Shown here: in pieces, positions 23,177 to 37,380 of the stretch
How positions within the stretch are numbered: position 1 is the stretch's first letter
Layout: the number at the start of each line of letters is the position of its first letter
Program-made: the position numbers and the translations under genes
The notes under the pieces: model-generated
What the model was told of the DNA's origin: nothing
Seen by the model: the letters and a program-made list of their open reading frames with translations, nothing else
The model's database searches: none
Origin: Rhytidiadelphus loreus
Lineage: Eukaryota > Streptophyta > Bryopsida > Hypnales > Hylocomiaceae
Direction: 5' to 3'
Length of the DNA: 64,000 nt
Assembly: GCA_947034895.1 (NCBI GenBank)
Contig: OX344763.1
Coordinates: 68,157,093-68,221,092, forward strand

Positions 23177-25810
23177 ACTCAAGAATTCAAAGAAATACGC
23201 AATTGTTCAACACATTGAATGAACTTGTACGTGGAATGGAAATATGGAATATGAACCATGCCTACTACTTTAATTCGCAAAAGTATATAAAGTCATTGAA
23301 TGCCTATCAAGAAGAATGGGAAACATGTCGTGCAAGTTGCAAATATTCATAAACTCAAGAATTCAAAGAAATACGCAATTGCTCATCACATTGAATGAAC
23401 TTGTACGTGGAATGGATTATGGAATTTCAACTACACCAAGTACTATAATTCGCAAAAGTGTATAAAGTCATTGAATTCCTATCAAGAAGAATGGGAAACA
23501 TGAGGTGCAAGTTGCAAATATTCATAAACTCAAGAATTCAATGAAATACGCAATTGCTCATCACATTGAATGAACTTGTACGGGGAATGGAAATATGGAA
23601 TTTGAACCATGCCTACTACTTTAATTCGCAAAAGTATATAAAGTCATTGAATTCCTATCAAGAAGAATGGGAAACATGTCGTGCAAGTTGCAAATATTCA
23701 TAAACTCAAGAATTCAAAGAAATACGCAATTGCTCATCACATTGAATGACGTTGTACGTGGAATGGATTATGGAATTCCAACTACACCTAGTACTTTAAT
23801 TCGCAAAAGTGTATAAAGTCATTGAATTCCTATCAAGAAGAATGGGAAACATGAGGTGCAAGTTGCAAATATTCATAAACTCAAGAATTCAATGAAATAC
23901 GCAATTGCTCATCACATTGAATGAACTTCTACGTGGAATGGAAATATGGAATTTGAACCATGCCTACTACTTTAATTCGCAAAAGTATATAAAGTCATTG
24001 AATTCCTATCAAGAAGAATGAAAAACTTGAGGTGCAAGTTGCAAATATTCATAAACTCAAGGATTCAAAGAAATACGCAATTGCTCAACACATTGAATGA
24101 ACTTGTACGGGGAATGGAAATATGGAATATGAACCATGCCTACTACTTTAATTCGCAAAAGTATATAAAGTCATTGAATCCCTATCAAGAAGAATGGGAA
24201 ACATGTGGTGCAAGTTGCAAATATTCATAAACTCAAGAATTCAAAGAAATACGCAATTGCTCATCACATTGAATGAACTTGTACGTGGAATGGATTATGG
24301 AATTCCAACTACACCTAGTACTTTAATTCGCAAAAGTGTATAAAGTCATTGAATTCCTCTCAAGAAGAATGGGAAACATGAGGTGCAAGTTGCAAATATT
24401 CATAAACTCAAGAATTCAATGAAATACGCAATTGCTCATCACATTGAATGAACTTGTACGTGGAATGGAAATATGGAATTTGAACCATGCCTACTACTTT
24501 AATTCGCAAAAGTATATAAAGTCATTGAATTCCTATCAAGAAGAATGAAAAACTTGAGGTGCAAGTTGCAAATATTCATAAACTCAAGAATTCAAAGAAA
24601 TACGCAATTGCTCAACACATTGAATGAACTTGTACGGGGAATGGAAATATGGAATATGAACCATGCCTACTACTTTAATTCGCAAAAGTATATAAAGTCA
24701 TTGAATCCCTATCAAGAAGAATGGGAAACATGTGGTGCAAGTTGCAAATATTCATAAACTCAAGAATTCAAAGAAATACGCAATTGCTCATCACATTGAA
24801 TGAACTTGTACGTGGAATGGATTATGGAATTTCAACTACACCTAGTACTATAATTCGTAAAAGTGTATAAAGTCATTGAATTCCTATCAAGAAGAATGGG
24901 AAACATGAGGTGCAAGTTGCAAATATTCATAAACTCAAGAATTCAATGAAATACGCAATTGCTCATCACATTGAATGAACTTGTACGGGGAATGGAAATA
25001 TGGAATATGAACCATGCCTACTACTTTAATTCGCAAAAGTATATAAAGTCATTGAATTCCTATCAAGAAGAATGGGAAACATGAGGTGCAAGTTGCAAAT
25101 ATTCATAAACTCAAGAATTCAAAGAAATACGCAATTGCTCAACACATTGAATGAACTTGTACATGGAATGGAATTATGGATTTTGATCCATGCTTACTAC
25201 TTTAATATGCAAAAGTATATAAAGTCATTAAATCCGTATCAAGAAGAATGGGAAACATGTGGTGCAAGTTGCAAATATTCATAAACTCAAGAATTCAAAG
25301 AAATACGCAATTCCTTAGCACATTGAATGACGTTGTACGTGGAATGGATTATGGAATTCCAACTACACCTAGTACTTTAATTCGCAAAAGTATATAAAGT
25401 CATTGAATCCCTAACAAGAAGAATGGGAAACATGTCGTGCAAGTTGCAAATATTCATAAACTCAAGAATTCAAAGAAATACGCAATTGCTCATCACATTG
25501 AATGAACTTGTACGTGGAATGGATTATGGAATTTCAACTACACCTAGTACTATAATTCGCAAAAGTGTATAAAGTCATTGAATTCCTATCAAGAAGAATG
25601 GGAAACATGAGGTGCAAGTTGCAAATATTCATAAACTCAAGAATTCAATGAAATACGCAATTGCTCATCACATTGAATGAACTTGTACGGGGAATGGAAA
25701 TATGGAATTTGAACCATGCCTACTACTTTAATTCGCAAAAGTATATAAAGTCATTGAATTCCTATCAAGAAGAATGAAAAACATGAGGTGCAAGTTGCAA
25801 ATATTCATAA
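23177..25810 (+). repeat. 15-monomer segment, partial copy of the preceding 14-mer
   Basis: The order is A2(TTGTTCAAC), B1(CACCAAGTAC), A1, B2-like, wt(CTTCTACG), A(AACTTGAGG), B2-like(CTCTCAAG), wt, A(AACTTGAGG), B1, A(CGGGG, ATATG), A3, B2(CCCTAAC), B1, A1. It matches 20721-21774 for six monomers, then a trimer has been duplicated before the A3-containing common HOR resumes. Confidence 0.85.
23704..24757 (+). repeat. 527-bp trimer tandem duplication
   Basis: There are two copies, 23704-24230 and 24231-24757. Each is a B monomer with GTGTATAAAG and GGAATTCCAAC, a wt ending GAATGAAAAACTTGAGG, and a class A monomer with CGGGG, ATATGAACC and CATGTGGTGC. The two differ at a few bases (GAATGACG against GAATGAAC, CTATC against CTCTC, AAGGATTC against AAGAATTC). 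This shows growth in trimer steps inside the larger HOR. Confidence 0.87.
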
Positions 25811-27741
25811 ACTCAAGAATTCAAAGAAATACGCAATTGCTCAACACATTGAATGAACTTGTACGTGGAATGGAAATATGGAATATGAACCATGCCTACT
25901 ACTTTAATTCGCAAAAGTATATAAAGTCATTGAATCCCTATCAAGAAGAATGGGAAACATGTCGTGCAAGTTGCAAATATTCATAAACTCAAGAATTCAA
26001 AGAAATACGCAATTCCTGAGCACATTGAATGACGTTGTACGTGGAATGGATTATGGAATTCCAACTACACCTAGGACTTTAATTCGCAAAAGTATATAAA
26101 GTCATTGAATTCCTATCAAGAAGAATGGGAAACATGTCGTGCAAGTTGCAAATATTCATAATCTCACGAATTCAAAGAAATACGCAATTCCTTAGCACAT
26201 TGAATGACGTTGTACGTGGAATGGATTATGGAATTCCAACTACACCTAGTACTTTAATTCGCAAAAGTATATAAAGTCATTGAATCCCTATCAAGAAGAA
26301 TGGGAAACATGAGGTGCAAGTTGCAAATATTCATAAACTCAAGAATTCAATGAAATACGCAATTGCTCATCACATTGAATGAACTTGTACGTGGAATGGA
26401 AATATGGAATTTGAACCATGCCTACTACTTTAATTCGCAAAAGTATATAAAGTCATTGAATTCCTATCAAGAAGAATGAAAAACATGAGGTGCAAGTTGC
26501 AAATATTCATAAACTCAAGAATTCAAAGAAATACGCAATTGCTCAACACATTGAATGAACTTGTACATGGAATGGAATTATGGATTTTGATCCATGCTTA
26601 CTACTTTAATATGCAAAAGTATATAAAGTCATTAAATCCGTATCAAGAAGAATGGGAAACATGTGGTGCAAGTTGCAAATATTCATAAACTCAAGAATTC
26701 AAAGAAATACGCAATTGCTCATCACATTGAATGAACTTGTACGTGGAATGGATTATGGAATTTCAACTACACCTAGTACTATAATTCGTAAAAGTGTATA
26801 AAGTCATTGAATTCCTATCAAGAAGAATGGGAAACATGAGGTGCAAGTTGCAAATATTCATAAACTCAAGAATTCAATGAAATACGCAATTGCTCATCAC
26901 ATTGAATGAACTTGTACGTGGAATGGAAATATGGAATATGAACCATGCCTACTACTTTAATTCGCAAAAGTATATAAAGTCATTGAATTCCTATCAAGAA
27001 GAATGGGAAACATGAGGTGCAAGTTGCAAATATTCATAAACTCAAGAATTCAATGAAATACGCAATTGCTCATCACATTGAATGAACTTGTACGTGGAAT
27101 GGAAATATGGAATATGAACCATGCCTACTACTTTAATTCGCTAAAGTATATAAAGTCATTGAATTCCTATCAAGAAGAATGAAAAACATGAGGTGCAAGT
27201 TGCAAATATTCATAAACTCAAGAATTCAAAGAAATACGCAATTCCTTAGCACATTGAATGACGTTGTACGTGGAATGGATTATGGAATTCCAACTACACC
27301 TAGTACTTTAATTCGCAAAAGTATATAAAGTCATTGAATCCCTAACAAGAAGAATGGGAAACATGTCGTGCAAGTTGCAAATATTCATAAACTCAAGAAT
27401 TCAAAGAAATACGCAATTGCCCATCACATTGAATGAACTTGTACGTGGAATGGATTATGGAATTTCAACTACACCTAGTACTATAATTCGCAAAAGTGTA
27501 TAAAGTCATTGAATTCCTATCAAGAAGAATGGGAAACATGAGGTGCAAGTTGCAAATATTCATAAACTCAAGAATTCAATGAAATACGCAATTGCTCATC
27601 ACATTGAATGAACTTGTACGGGGAATGGAAATATGGAATTTGAACCATGCCTACTACTTTAATTCGCAAAAGTATATAAAGTCATTGAATTCCTATCAAG
27701 AAGAATGAAAAACATGAGGTGCAAGTTGCAAATATTCATAA
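25811..27741 (+). repeat. Canonical 11-monomer HOR unit (1931 bp)
   Basis: The order is A2(CCC), B2-AvrII, B2-CTCACG, wt, A3, B1(CGTAAAAG), A-ATATG, A(CGCTAAAG), B2(CCCTAAC), B1(CGCAAAAG, GCCCATC), A1. This is the simplest full form of the order of which many other units in 8-53 kb look like deletions or expansions. The A2 at 27742 follows at 1931 bp; the same spacing occurs between 40388 and 42319. Confidence 0.85.
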
Positions 27742-30700
27742 ACTCAAGAATTCAAAGAAATACGCAATTGCTCAACACATTGAATGAACTTGTACGTGGA
27801 ATGGAAATATGGAATATGAACCATGCCTACTACTTTAATTCGCAAAAGTATATAAAGTCATTGAATGCCTATCAAGAAGAATGGGAAACATGTCGTGCAA
27901 GTTGCAAATATTCATAAACTCAAGAATTCAAAGAAATACGCAATTCCTGAGCACATTGAATGACGTTGTACGTGGAATGGATTATGGAATTCCAACTACA
28001 CCTAGGACTTTAATTCGCAAAAGTATATAAAGTCATTGAATTCCTATCAAGAAGAATGGGAAACATGTCGTGCAAGTTGCAAATATTCATAATCTCACGA
28101 ATTCAAAGAAATACGCAATTCCTTAGCACATTGAATGACGTTGTACGTGGAATGGATTATGGAATTCCAACTACACCTAGTACTTTAATTCGCAAAAGTA
28201 TATAAAGTCATTGAATCCCTATCAAGAAGAATGGGAAAAATGAGGTGCAAGTTGCAAATATTCATAAACTCAAGAATTCAAAGAAATACGCAATTGCTCA
28301 TCACATTGAATGAACTTGTACGTGGAATGGAAATATGGAATTTGAACCATGCCTACTACTTTAATTCGCAAAAGTATATAAAGTCATTGAATTCCTATCA
28401 AGAAGAATGAAAAACATGAGGTGCAAGTTGCAAATATTCATAAACTCAAGAATTCAAAGAAATACGCAATTGCTCAACACATTGAATGAACTTGTACATG
28501 GAATGGAAATATGGAATATGAACCATGCCTACTACTTTAATTCGCAAAAGTATATAAAGTCATTGAATGCCTATCAAGAAGAATGGGAAACATGTCGTGC
28601 AAGTTGCAAATATTCATAAACTCAAGAATTCAAAGAAATACGCAATTGCTCATCACATTGAATGAACTTGTACGTGGAATGGATTATGGAATTTCAACTA
28701 CACCTAGTACTATAATTCGTAAAAGTGTATAAAGTCATTGAATTCCTATCAAGAAGAATGGGAAACATGAGGTGCAAGTTGCAAATATTCATAAACTCAA
28801 GAATTCAATGAAATACGCAATTGCTCATCACATTGAATGAACTTGTACGTGGAATGGAAATATGGAATATGAACCATGCCTACTACTTTAATTCGCAAAA
28901 GTATATAAAGTCATTAAATCCGTATCAAGAAGAATGAAAAACATGAGGTGCAAGTTGCAAATATTCATAAACTCAAGAATTCAAAGAAATACGCAATTCC
29001 TGAGCACATTGAATGACGTTGTACGTGGAATGGATTATGGAATTCCAACTACACCTAGGACTTTAATTCGCAAAAGTATATAAAGTCATTGAATTCCTAT
29101 CAAGAAGAATGGGAAACATGTCGTGCAAGTTGCAAATATTCATAATCTCACGAATTCAAAGAAATACGCAATTCCTTAGCACATTGAATGACGTTGTACG
29201 TGGAATGGATTATGGAATTTCAACTACACCTAGTACTTTAATTCGCAAAAGTATATAAAGTCATTGAATCCCTATCAAGAAGAATGGGAAACATGAGGTG
29301 CAAGTTGCAAATATTCATAAACTCAAGAATTCAAAGAAATACGCAATTGCTCATCACATTGAATGAACTTGTACGTGGAATGGAAATATGGAATTTGAAC
29401 CATGCCTACTACTTTAATTCGCAAAAGTATATAAAGTCATTGAATTCCTATCAAGAAGAATGAAAAACATGAGGTGCAAGTTGCAAATATTCATAAACTC
29501 AAGAATTCAAAGAAATACGCAATTGCTCAACACATTGAATGAACTTGTACGTGGAATGGAAATATGGAATATGAACCATGCCTACTACTTTAATTCGCAA
29601 AAGTATATAAAGTCATTGAATTCCTATCAAGAAGAATGAAAAACATGAGGTGCAAGTTGCAAATATTCATAATCTCACGAATTCAAAGAAATACGCAATT
29701 CCTTAGCACATTGAATGACGTTGTACGTGGAATGGATTATGGAATTCCAACTACACCTAGTACTTTAATTCGCAAAAGTATATAAAGTCATTGAATCCCT
29801 ATCAAGAAGAATGGGAAACATGAGGTGCAAGTTGCAAATATTCATAAACTCAAGAATTCAAAGAAATACGCAATTGCTCATCACATTGAATGAACTTGTA
29901 CGTGGAATGGAAATATGGAATTTGAACCTTGCCTACTACTTTAATTCGCAAAAGTATATAAAGTCATTGAATTCCTATCAAGAAGAATGAAAAACATGAG
30001 GTGCAAGTTGCAAATATTCATAAACTCAAGAATTCAAAGAAATACGCAATTGCTCAACACATTGAATGAACTTGTACATGGAATGGAATTATGGATTTTG
30101 ATCCATGCTTACTACTTTAATATGCAAAAGTATATAAAGTCATTAAATCCGTATCAAGAAGAATGGGAAACATGTGGTGCAAGTTGCAAATATTCATAAA
30201 CTCAAGAATTCAAAGAAATACGCAATTGCTCATCACATTGAATGAACTTGTACGTGGAATGGATTATGGAATTTCAACTACACCTAGTACTATAATTCGT
30301 AAAAGTGTATAAAGTCATTGAATTCCTATCAAGAAGAATGGGAAACATGAGGTGCAAGTTGCAAATATTCATAAACTCAAGAATTCAATGAAATACGCAA
30401 TTGCTCATCACATTGAATGAACTTGTACGTGGAATGGAAATATGGAATATGAACCATGCCTACTACTTTAATTCGCAAAAGTATATAAAGTCATTGAATT
30501 CCTATCAAGAAGAATGGGAAACATGAGGTGCAAGTTGCAAATATTCATAAACTCAAGAAGTCAATGAAATACGCAATTGCTCATCACATTGAATGAACTT
30601 GTACGTGGAATGGAAATATGGAATATGAACCATGCCTACTACTTTAATTCGCTAAAGTATATAAAGTCATTGAATTCCTATCAAGAAGAATGAAAAACAT

Positions 30701-31252
30701 GAGGTGCAAGTTGCAAATATTCATAAACTCAAGAATTCAAAGAAATACGCAATTCCTTAGCACATTGAATGACGTTGTACGTGGAATGGATTATGGAATT
30801 CCAACTACACCTAGTACTTTAATTCGCAAAAGTATATAAAGTCATTGAATCCCTAACAAGAAGAATGGGAAACATGTCGTGCAAGTTGCAAATATTCATA
30901 AACTCAAGAATTCAAAGAAATACGCAATTGCTCATCACATTGAATGACGTTGTACGTGGAATGGATTATGGAATTCCAACTACACCTAGTACTTTAATTC
31001 GCAAAAGTGTATAAAGTCATTGAATTCCTATCAAGAAGAATGGGAAACATGAGGTGCAAGTTGCAAATATTCATAAACTCAAAAATTCAATGAAATACGC
31101 AATTGCTCATCACATTGAATGAACTTGTACGGGGAATGGAAATATGGAATTTGAACCATGCCTACTACTTTAATTCGCAAAAGTATATAAAGTCATTGAA
31201 TTCCTATCAAGAAGAATGAAAAACATGAGGTGCAAGTTGCAAATATTCATAA
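27742..31252 (+). repeat. 20-monomer HOR unit (3511 bp), expanded 11-mer
   Basis: The order is A2, B2-AvrII, B2-CTCACG, wt, A3/A2 chimera, B1, A(TAAATCCG end), B2-AvrII, B2-CTCACG(TTTCAACT), wt, A, B2-CTCACG, wt, A3, B1, A, A(AAGAAGTC, CGCTAAAG), B2(CCCTAAC), B(GAATGACG, GTGTAT), A1. It reads as the 11-mer with nine inserted monomers that repeat the B2-CTCACG and wt slots. The A2 at 31253 opens the next unit with the same slots. Confidence 0.84.
28444..28619 (+). repeat. A3/A2 chimeric monomer (first of eight)
   Basis: Its left part is A3 (CTCAACAC, GTACATGGAATGG) and its right part is A2 (AAATATGGAATATGAACC, TTTAATTCGC, GAATGCC, TGTCG). The switch lies between ACATGGAATGGAA and the next 10 bases. 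The same join occurs in monomers ending at 32130, 32657, 33535, 33887, 34414, 41265 and 41967. It sits where A3 is expected, after wt. Confidence 0.88.
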
Positions 31253-34200
31253 ACTCAAGAATTCAAAGAAATACGCAATTGCTCAACACATTGAATGAAC
31301 TTGTACGTGGAATGGAAATATGGAATATGAACCATGCCTACTACTTTAATTCGCAAAAGTATATAAAGTCATTGAATGCCTATCAAGAAGAATGGGAAAC
31401 ATGTCGTGCAAGTTGCAAATATTCATAAACTCAAGAATTCAAAGAAATACGCAATTCCTGAGCACATTGAATGACGTTGTACGTGGAATGGATTATGGAA
31501 TTCCAACTACACCTAGGACTTTAATTCGCAAAAGTATATAAAGTCATTGAATTCCTATCAAGAAGAATGGGAAACATGTCGTGCAAGTTGCAAATATTCA
31601 TAATCTCACGAATTCAAAGAAATACGCAATTCCTTAGCACATTGAATGACGTTGTACGTGGAATGGATTATGGAATTCCAACTACACCTAGTACTTTAAT
31701 TCGCAAAAGTATATAAAGTCATTGAATCCCTATCAAGAAGAATGGGAAACATGAGGTGCAAGTTGCAAATATTCATAAACTCAAGAATTCAAAGAAATAC
31801 GCAATTGCTCATCACATTGAATGAACTTGTACGTGGAATGGAAATATGGAATTTGAACCATGCCTACTACTTTAATTCGCTAAAGTATATAAAGTCATTG
31901 AATTCCTATCAAGAAGAATGAAAAACATGAGGTGCAAGTTGCAAATATTCATAAACTCAAGAATTCAAAGAAATACGCAATTGCTCAACACATTGAATGA
32001 ACTTGTACATGGAATGGAAATATGGAATATGAACCATGCCTACTACTTTAATTCGCAAAAGTATATAAAGTCATTGAATGCCTATCAAGAAGAATGGGAA
32101 ACATGTCGTGCAAGTTGCAAATATTCATAAACTCAAGAATTCAAAGAAATACGCAATTGCTCATCACATTGAATGAACTTGTACGTGGAATGGATTATGG
32201 AATTTCAACTACACCTAGTACTATAATTCGTAAAAGTGTATAAAGTCATTGAATTCCTATCAAGAAGAATGGGAAACATGAGGTGCAAGTTGCAAATATT
32301 CATAAACTCAAGAATTCAAAGAAATACGCAATTGCTCATCACATTGAATGAACTTGTACGTGGAATGGAAATATGGAATTTGAACCATGCCTACTACTTT
32401 AATTCGCAAAAGTATATAAAGTCATTGAATTCCTATCAAGAAGAATGAAAAACATGAGGTGCAAGTTGCAAATATTCATAAACTCAAGAATTCAAAGAAA
32501 TACGCAATTGCTCAACACATTGAATGAACTTGTACATGGAATGGAAATATGGAATATGAACCATGCCTACTACTTTAATTCGCAAAAGTATATAAAGTCA
32601 TTGAATGCCTATCAAGAAGAATGGGAAACATGTCGTGCAAGTTGCAAATATTCATAATCTCACGAATTCAAAGAAATACGCAATTCCTTAGCACATTGAA
32701 TGACGTTGTACGTGGAATGGATTATGGAATTCCAACTACACCTAGTACTTTAATTCGCAAAAGTATATAAAGTCATTGAATCCCTATCAAGAAGAATGGG
32801 AAACATGAGGTGCAAGTTGCAAATATTCATAAACTCAAGAATTCAAAGAAATACGCAATTGCTCATCACATTGAATGAACTTGTACGTGGAATGGAAATA
32901 TGGAATTTGAACCATGCCTACTACTTTAATTCGCAAAAGTATATAAAGTCATTGAATTCCTATCAAGAAGAATGAAAAACATGAGGTGCAAGTTGCAAAT
33001 ATTCATAAACTCAAGAATTCAAAGAAATACGCAATTGCTCATCACATTGAATGAACTTGTACGTGGAATGGATTATGGAATTTCAACTACACCTAGTACT
33101 ATAATTCGTAAAAGTGTATAAAGTCATTGAATTCCTATCAAGAAGAATGGGAAACATGAGGTGCAAGTTGCAAATATTCATAAACTCAAGAATTCAAAGA
33201 AATACGCAATTGCTCATCACATTGAATGAACTTGTACGTGGAATGGAAATATGGAATTTGAACCATGCCTACTACTTTAATTCGCAAAAGTATATAAAGT
33301 CATTGAATTCCTATCAAGAAGAATGAAAAACATGAGGTGCAAGTTGCAAATATTCATAAACTCAAGAATTCAAAGAAATACGCAATTGCTCAACACATTG
33401 AATGAACTTGTACATGGAATGGAAATATGGAATATGAACCATGCCTACTACTTTAATTCGCAAAAGTATATAAAGTCATTGAATGCCTATCAAGAAGAAT
33501 GGGAAACATGTCGTGCAAGTTGCAAATATTCATAAACTCAAGAATTCAAAGAAATACGCAATTGCTCATCACATTGAATGAACTTGTACGTGGAATGGAA
33601 ATATGGAATATGAACCATGCCTACTACTTTAATTCGCAAAAGTATATAAAGTCATTAAATCCGTATCAAGAAGAATGAAAAACATGAGGTGCAAGTTGCA
33701 AATATTCATAAACTCAAGAATTCAAAGAAATACGCAATTGCTCAACACATTGAATGAACTTGTACATGGAATGGAAATATGGAATATGAACCATGCCTAC
33801 TACTTTAATTCGCAAAAGTATATAAAGTCATTGAATGCCTATCAAGAAGAATGGGAAACATGTCGTGCAAGTTGCAAATATTCATAAACTCAAGAATTCA
33901 AAGAAATACGCAATTGCTCATCACATTGAATGAACTTGTACGTGGAATGGATTATGGAATTTCAACTACACCTAGTACTATAATTCGTAAAAGTGTATAA
34001 AGTCATTGAATTCCTATCAAGAAGAATGGGAAACATGAGGTGCAAGTTGCAAATATTCATAAACTCAAGAATTCAAAGAAATACGCAATTGCTCATCACA
34101 TTGAATGAACTTGTACGTGGAATGGAAATATGGAATTTGAACCATGCCTACTACTTTAATTCGCAAAAGTATATAAAGTCATTGAATTCCTATCAAGAAG

Positions 34201-35292
34201 AATGAAAAACATGAGGTGCAAGTTGCAAATATTCATAAACTCAAGAATTCAAAGAAATACGCAATTGCTCAACACATTGAATGAACTTGTACATGGAATG
34301 GAAATATGGAATATGAACCATGCCTACTACTTTAATTCGCAAAAGTATATAAAGTCATTGAATGCCTATCAAGAAGAATGGGAAACATGTCGTGCAAGTT
34401 GCAAATATTCATAATCTCACGAATTCAAAGAAATACGCAATTCCTTAGCACATTGAATGACGTTGTACGTGGAATGGATTATGGAATTCCAACTACACCT
34501 AGTACTTTAATTCGCAAAAGTATATAAAGTCATTGAATCCCTATCAAGAAGAATGGGAAACATGAGGTGCAAGTTGCAAATATTCATAAACTCAAGAATT
34601 CAAAGAAATACGCAATTGCTCATCACATTGAATGAACTTGTACGTGGAATGGAAATATGGAATTTGAACCATGCCTACTACTTTAATTCGCAAAAGTATA
34701 TAAAGTCATTGAATTCCTATCAAGAAGAATGAAAAACATGAGGTGCAAGTTGCAAATATTCATAAACTCAAGAATTCAAAGAAATACGCAATTGCTCAAC
34801 ACATTGAATGAACTTGTACATGGAATGGAATTATGGATTTTGATCCATGCTTACTACTTTAATATGCAAAAGTATATAAAGTCATTAAATCCGTATCAAG
34901 AAGAATGGGAAACATGTGGTGCAAGTTGCAAATATTCATAAACTCAAGAATTCAAAGAAATACGCAATTGCTCATCACATTGAATGAACTTGTACGTGGA
35001 ATGGATTATGGAATTTCAACTACACCTAGTACTATAATTCGCAAAAGTGTATAAAGTCATTGAATTCCTATCAAGAAGAATGGGAAACATGAGGTGCAAG
35101 TTGCAAATATTCATAAACTCAAGAATTCAATGAAATACGCAATTGCTCATCACATTGAATGAACTTGTACGGGGAATGGAAATATGGAATTTGAACCATG
35201 CCTACTACTTTAATTCGCAAAAGTATATAAAGTCATTGAATTCCTATCAAGAAGAATGAAAAACATGAGGTGCAAGTTGCAAATATTCATAA
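31253..35292 (+). repeat. 23-monomer segment dominated by a repeated trimer
   Basis: After A2, B2-AvrII, B2-CTCACG, wt(CGCTAAAG) and a chimera, the trimer B1-wt-chimera occurs at 32131-32657, 33009-33535 and 33888-34414 with little or no difference visible by eye. Between copies lie B2-CTCACG and wt (32658-33008) or A(TAAATCCG) and a chimera (33536-33887). The segment closes with B2-CTCACG, wt, A3, B1, A1. Five A3/A2 chimeras occur in 2.5 kb. Confidence 0.87.
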
Positions 35293-37380
35293 ACTCAAGA
35301 ATTCAAAGAAATACGCAATTGCTCAACACATTGAATGAACTTGTACGTGGAATGGAAATATGGAATATGAACCATGCCTACTACTTTAATTCGCAAAAGT
35401 ATATAAAGTCATTGAATGCCTATCAAGAAGAATGGGAAACATGTCGTGCAAGTTGCAAATATTCATAAACTCAAGAATTCAAAGAAATACGCAATTCCTG
35501 AGCACATTGAATGACGTTGTACGTGGAATGGATTATGGAATTCCAACTACACCTAGGACTTTAATTCGCAAAAGTATATAAAGTCATTGAATTCCTATCA
35601 AGAAGAATGGGAAACATGTCGTGCAAGTTGCAAATATTCATAATCTCACGAATTCAAAGAAATACGCAATTCCTTAGCACATTGAATGACGTTGTACGTG
35701 GAATGGATTATGGAATTCCAACTACACCTAGTACTTTAATTCGCAAAAGTATATAAAGTCATTGAATCCCTATCAAGAAGAATGGGAAACATGAGGTGCA
35801 AGTTGCAAATATTCATAAACTCAAGAATTCAAAGAAATACGCAATTGCTCATCACATTGAATGAACTTGTACGTGGAATGGAAATATGGAATTTGAACCA
35901 TGCCTACTACTTTAATTCGCAAAAGTATATAAAGTCATTGAATTCCTATCAAGAAGAATGAAAAACATGAGGTGCAAGTTGCAAATATTCATAAACTCAA
36001 GAATTCAAAGAAATACGCAATTGCTCAACACATTGAATGAACTTGTACATGGAATGGAATTATGGATTTTGATCCATGCTTAGTACTTTAATATGCAAAA
36101 GTATATAAAGTCATTAAATCCGTATCAAGAAGAATGGGAAACATGTCGTGCAAGTTGCAAATATTCATAATCTCACGAATTCAAAGAAATACGCAATTCC
36201 TTAGCACATTGAATGACGTTGTACGTGGAATGGATTATGGAATTCCAACTACACCTAGTACTTTAATTCGCAAAAGTATATAAAGTCATTGAATCCCTAT
36301 CAAGAAGAATGGGAAACATGAGGTGCAAGTTGCAAATATTCATAAACTCAAGAATTCAAAGAAATACGCAATTGCTCATCACATTGAATGAACTTGTACG
36401 TGGAATGGAAATATGGAATTTGAACCATGCCTACTACTTTAATTCGCAAAAGTATATAAAGTCATTGAATTCCTATCAAGAAGAATGAAAAACATGAGGT
36501 GCAAGTTGCAAATATTCATAAACTCAAGAATTCAAAGAAATACGCAATTGCTCAACACATTGAATGAACTTGTACATGGAATGGAATTATGGATTTTGAT
36601 CCATGCTTACTACTTTAATGTGCAAAAGTATATAAAGTCATTAAATCCGTATCAAGAAGAATGGGAAACATGTGGTGCAAGTTGCAAATATTCATAAACT
36701 CAAGAATTCAAAGAAATACGCAATTGCTCATCACATTGAATGAACTTGTACGTGGAATGGATTATGGAATTTCAACTACACCTAGTACTATAATTCGTAA
36801 AAGTGTATAAAGTCATTGAATTCCTATCAAGAAGAATGGGAAACATGAGGTGCAAGTTGCAAATATTCATAAACTCAAGAATTCAATGAAATACGCAATT
36901 GCTCATCACATTGAATGAACTTGTACGTGGAATGGAAATATGGAATATGAACCATGCCTACTACTTTAATTCGCAAAAGTATATAAAGTCATTGAATTCC
37001 TATCAAGAAGAATGGGAAACATGAGGTGCAAGTTGCAAATATTCATAAACTCAAGAAGTCAATGAAATACGCAATTGCTCATCACATTGAATGAACTTGT
37101 ACGTGGAATGGAAATATGGAATATGAACCATGCCTACTACTTTAATTCGCAAAAGTATATATAAAGTCATTGAATTCCTATCAAGAAGAATGGGAAACAT
37201 GAGGTGCAAGTTGCAAATATTCATAAACTCAAGAATTCAAAGAAATACGCAATTCCTTAGCACATTGAATGACGTTGTACGTGGAATGGATTATGGAATT
37301 CCAACTACACCTAGTACTTTAATTCGCAAAAGTATATAAAGTCATTGAATCCCTCACAAGAAGAATGGGAAACATGTCGT
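34921..37380 (+). repeat. 2460-bp tandem duplication, copy 1
   Basis: Fourteen monomers repeat immediately at 37381. Private variants shared by both copies are GCTTAGTACTTTAATATGC (about 36081/38541), TTTAATGTGC (about 36616/39076), the TA insertion AGTATATATAAAG (about 37156/39616) and CCCTCACAAG (about 37352/39812). GCTTAGTAC puts a TAG into the frame that is open in other A3 copies. Confidence 0.92.
37049..37226 (+). repeat. 178-bp monomer with TA insertion (copy 2 at 39509-39686)
   Basis: The monomer begins ACTCAAGAAGTCAATG, so it lacks the usual EcoRI site, and has GTATATATAAAG where others have GTATATAAAG. The two added bases make it 178 bp. The copy at 39509-39686 is the same. Related AAGAAGTC monomers elsewhere (for example about 11069, 15461, 30558, 46009, 50740) have no insertion. 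Confidence 0.9.

Noticed and set aside
37156..37166. TA insertion as a target-site duplication of a mobile element
   Set aside because: AGTATATATAAAG is a 2-bp slippage in a TA run, with no inserted sequence.
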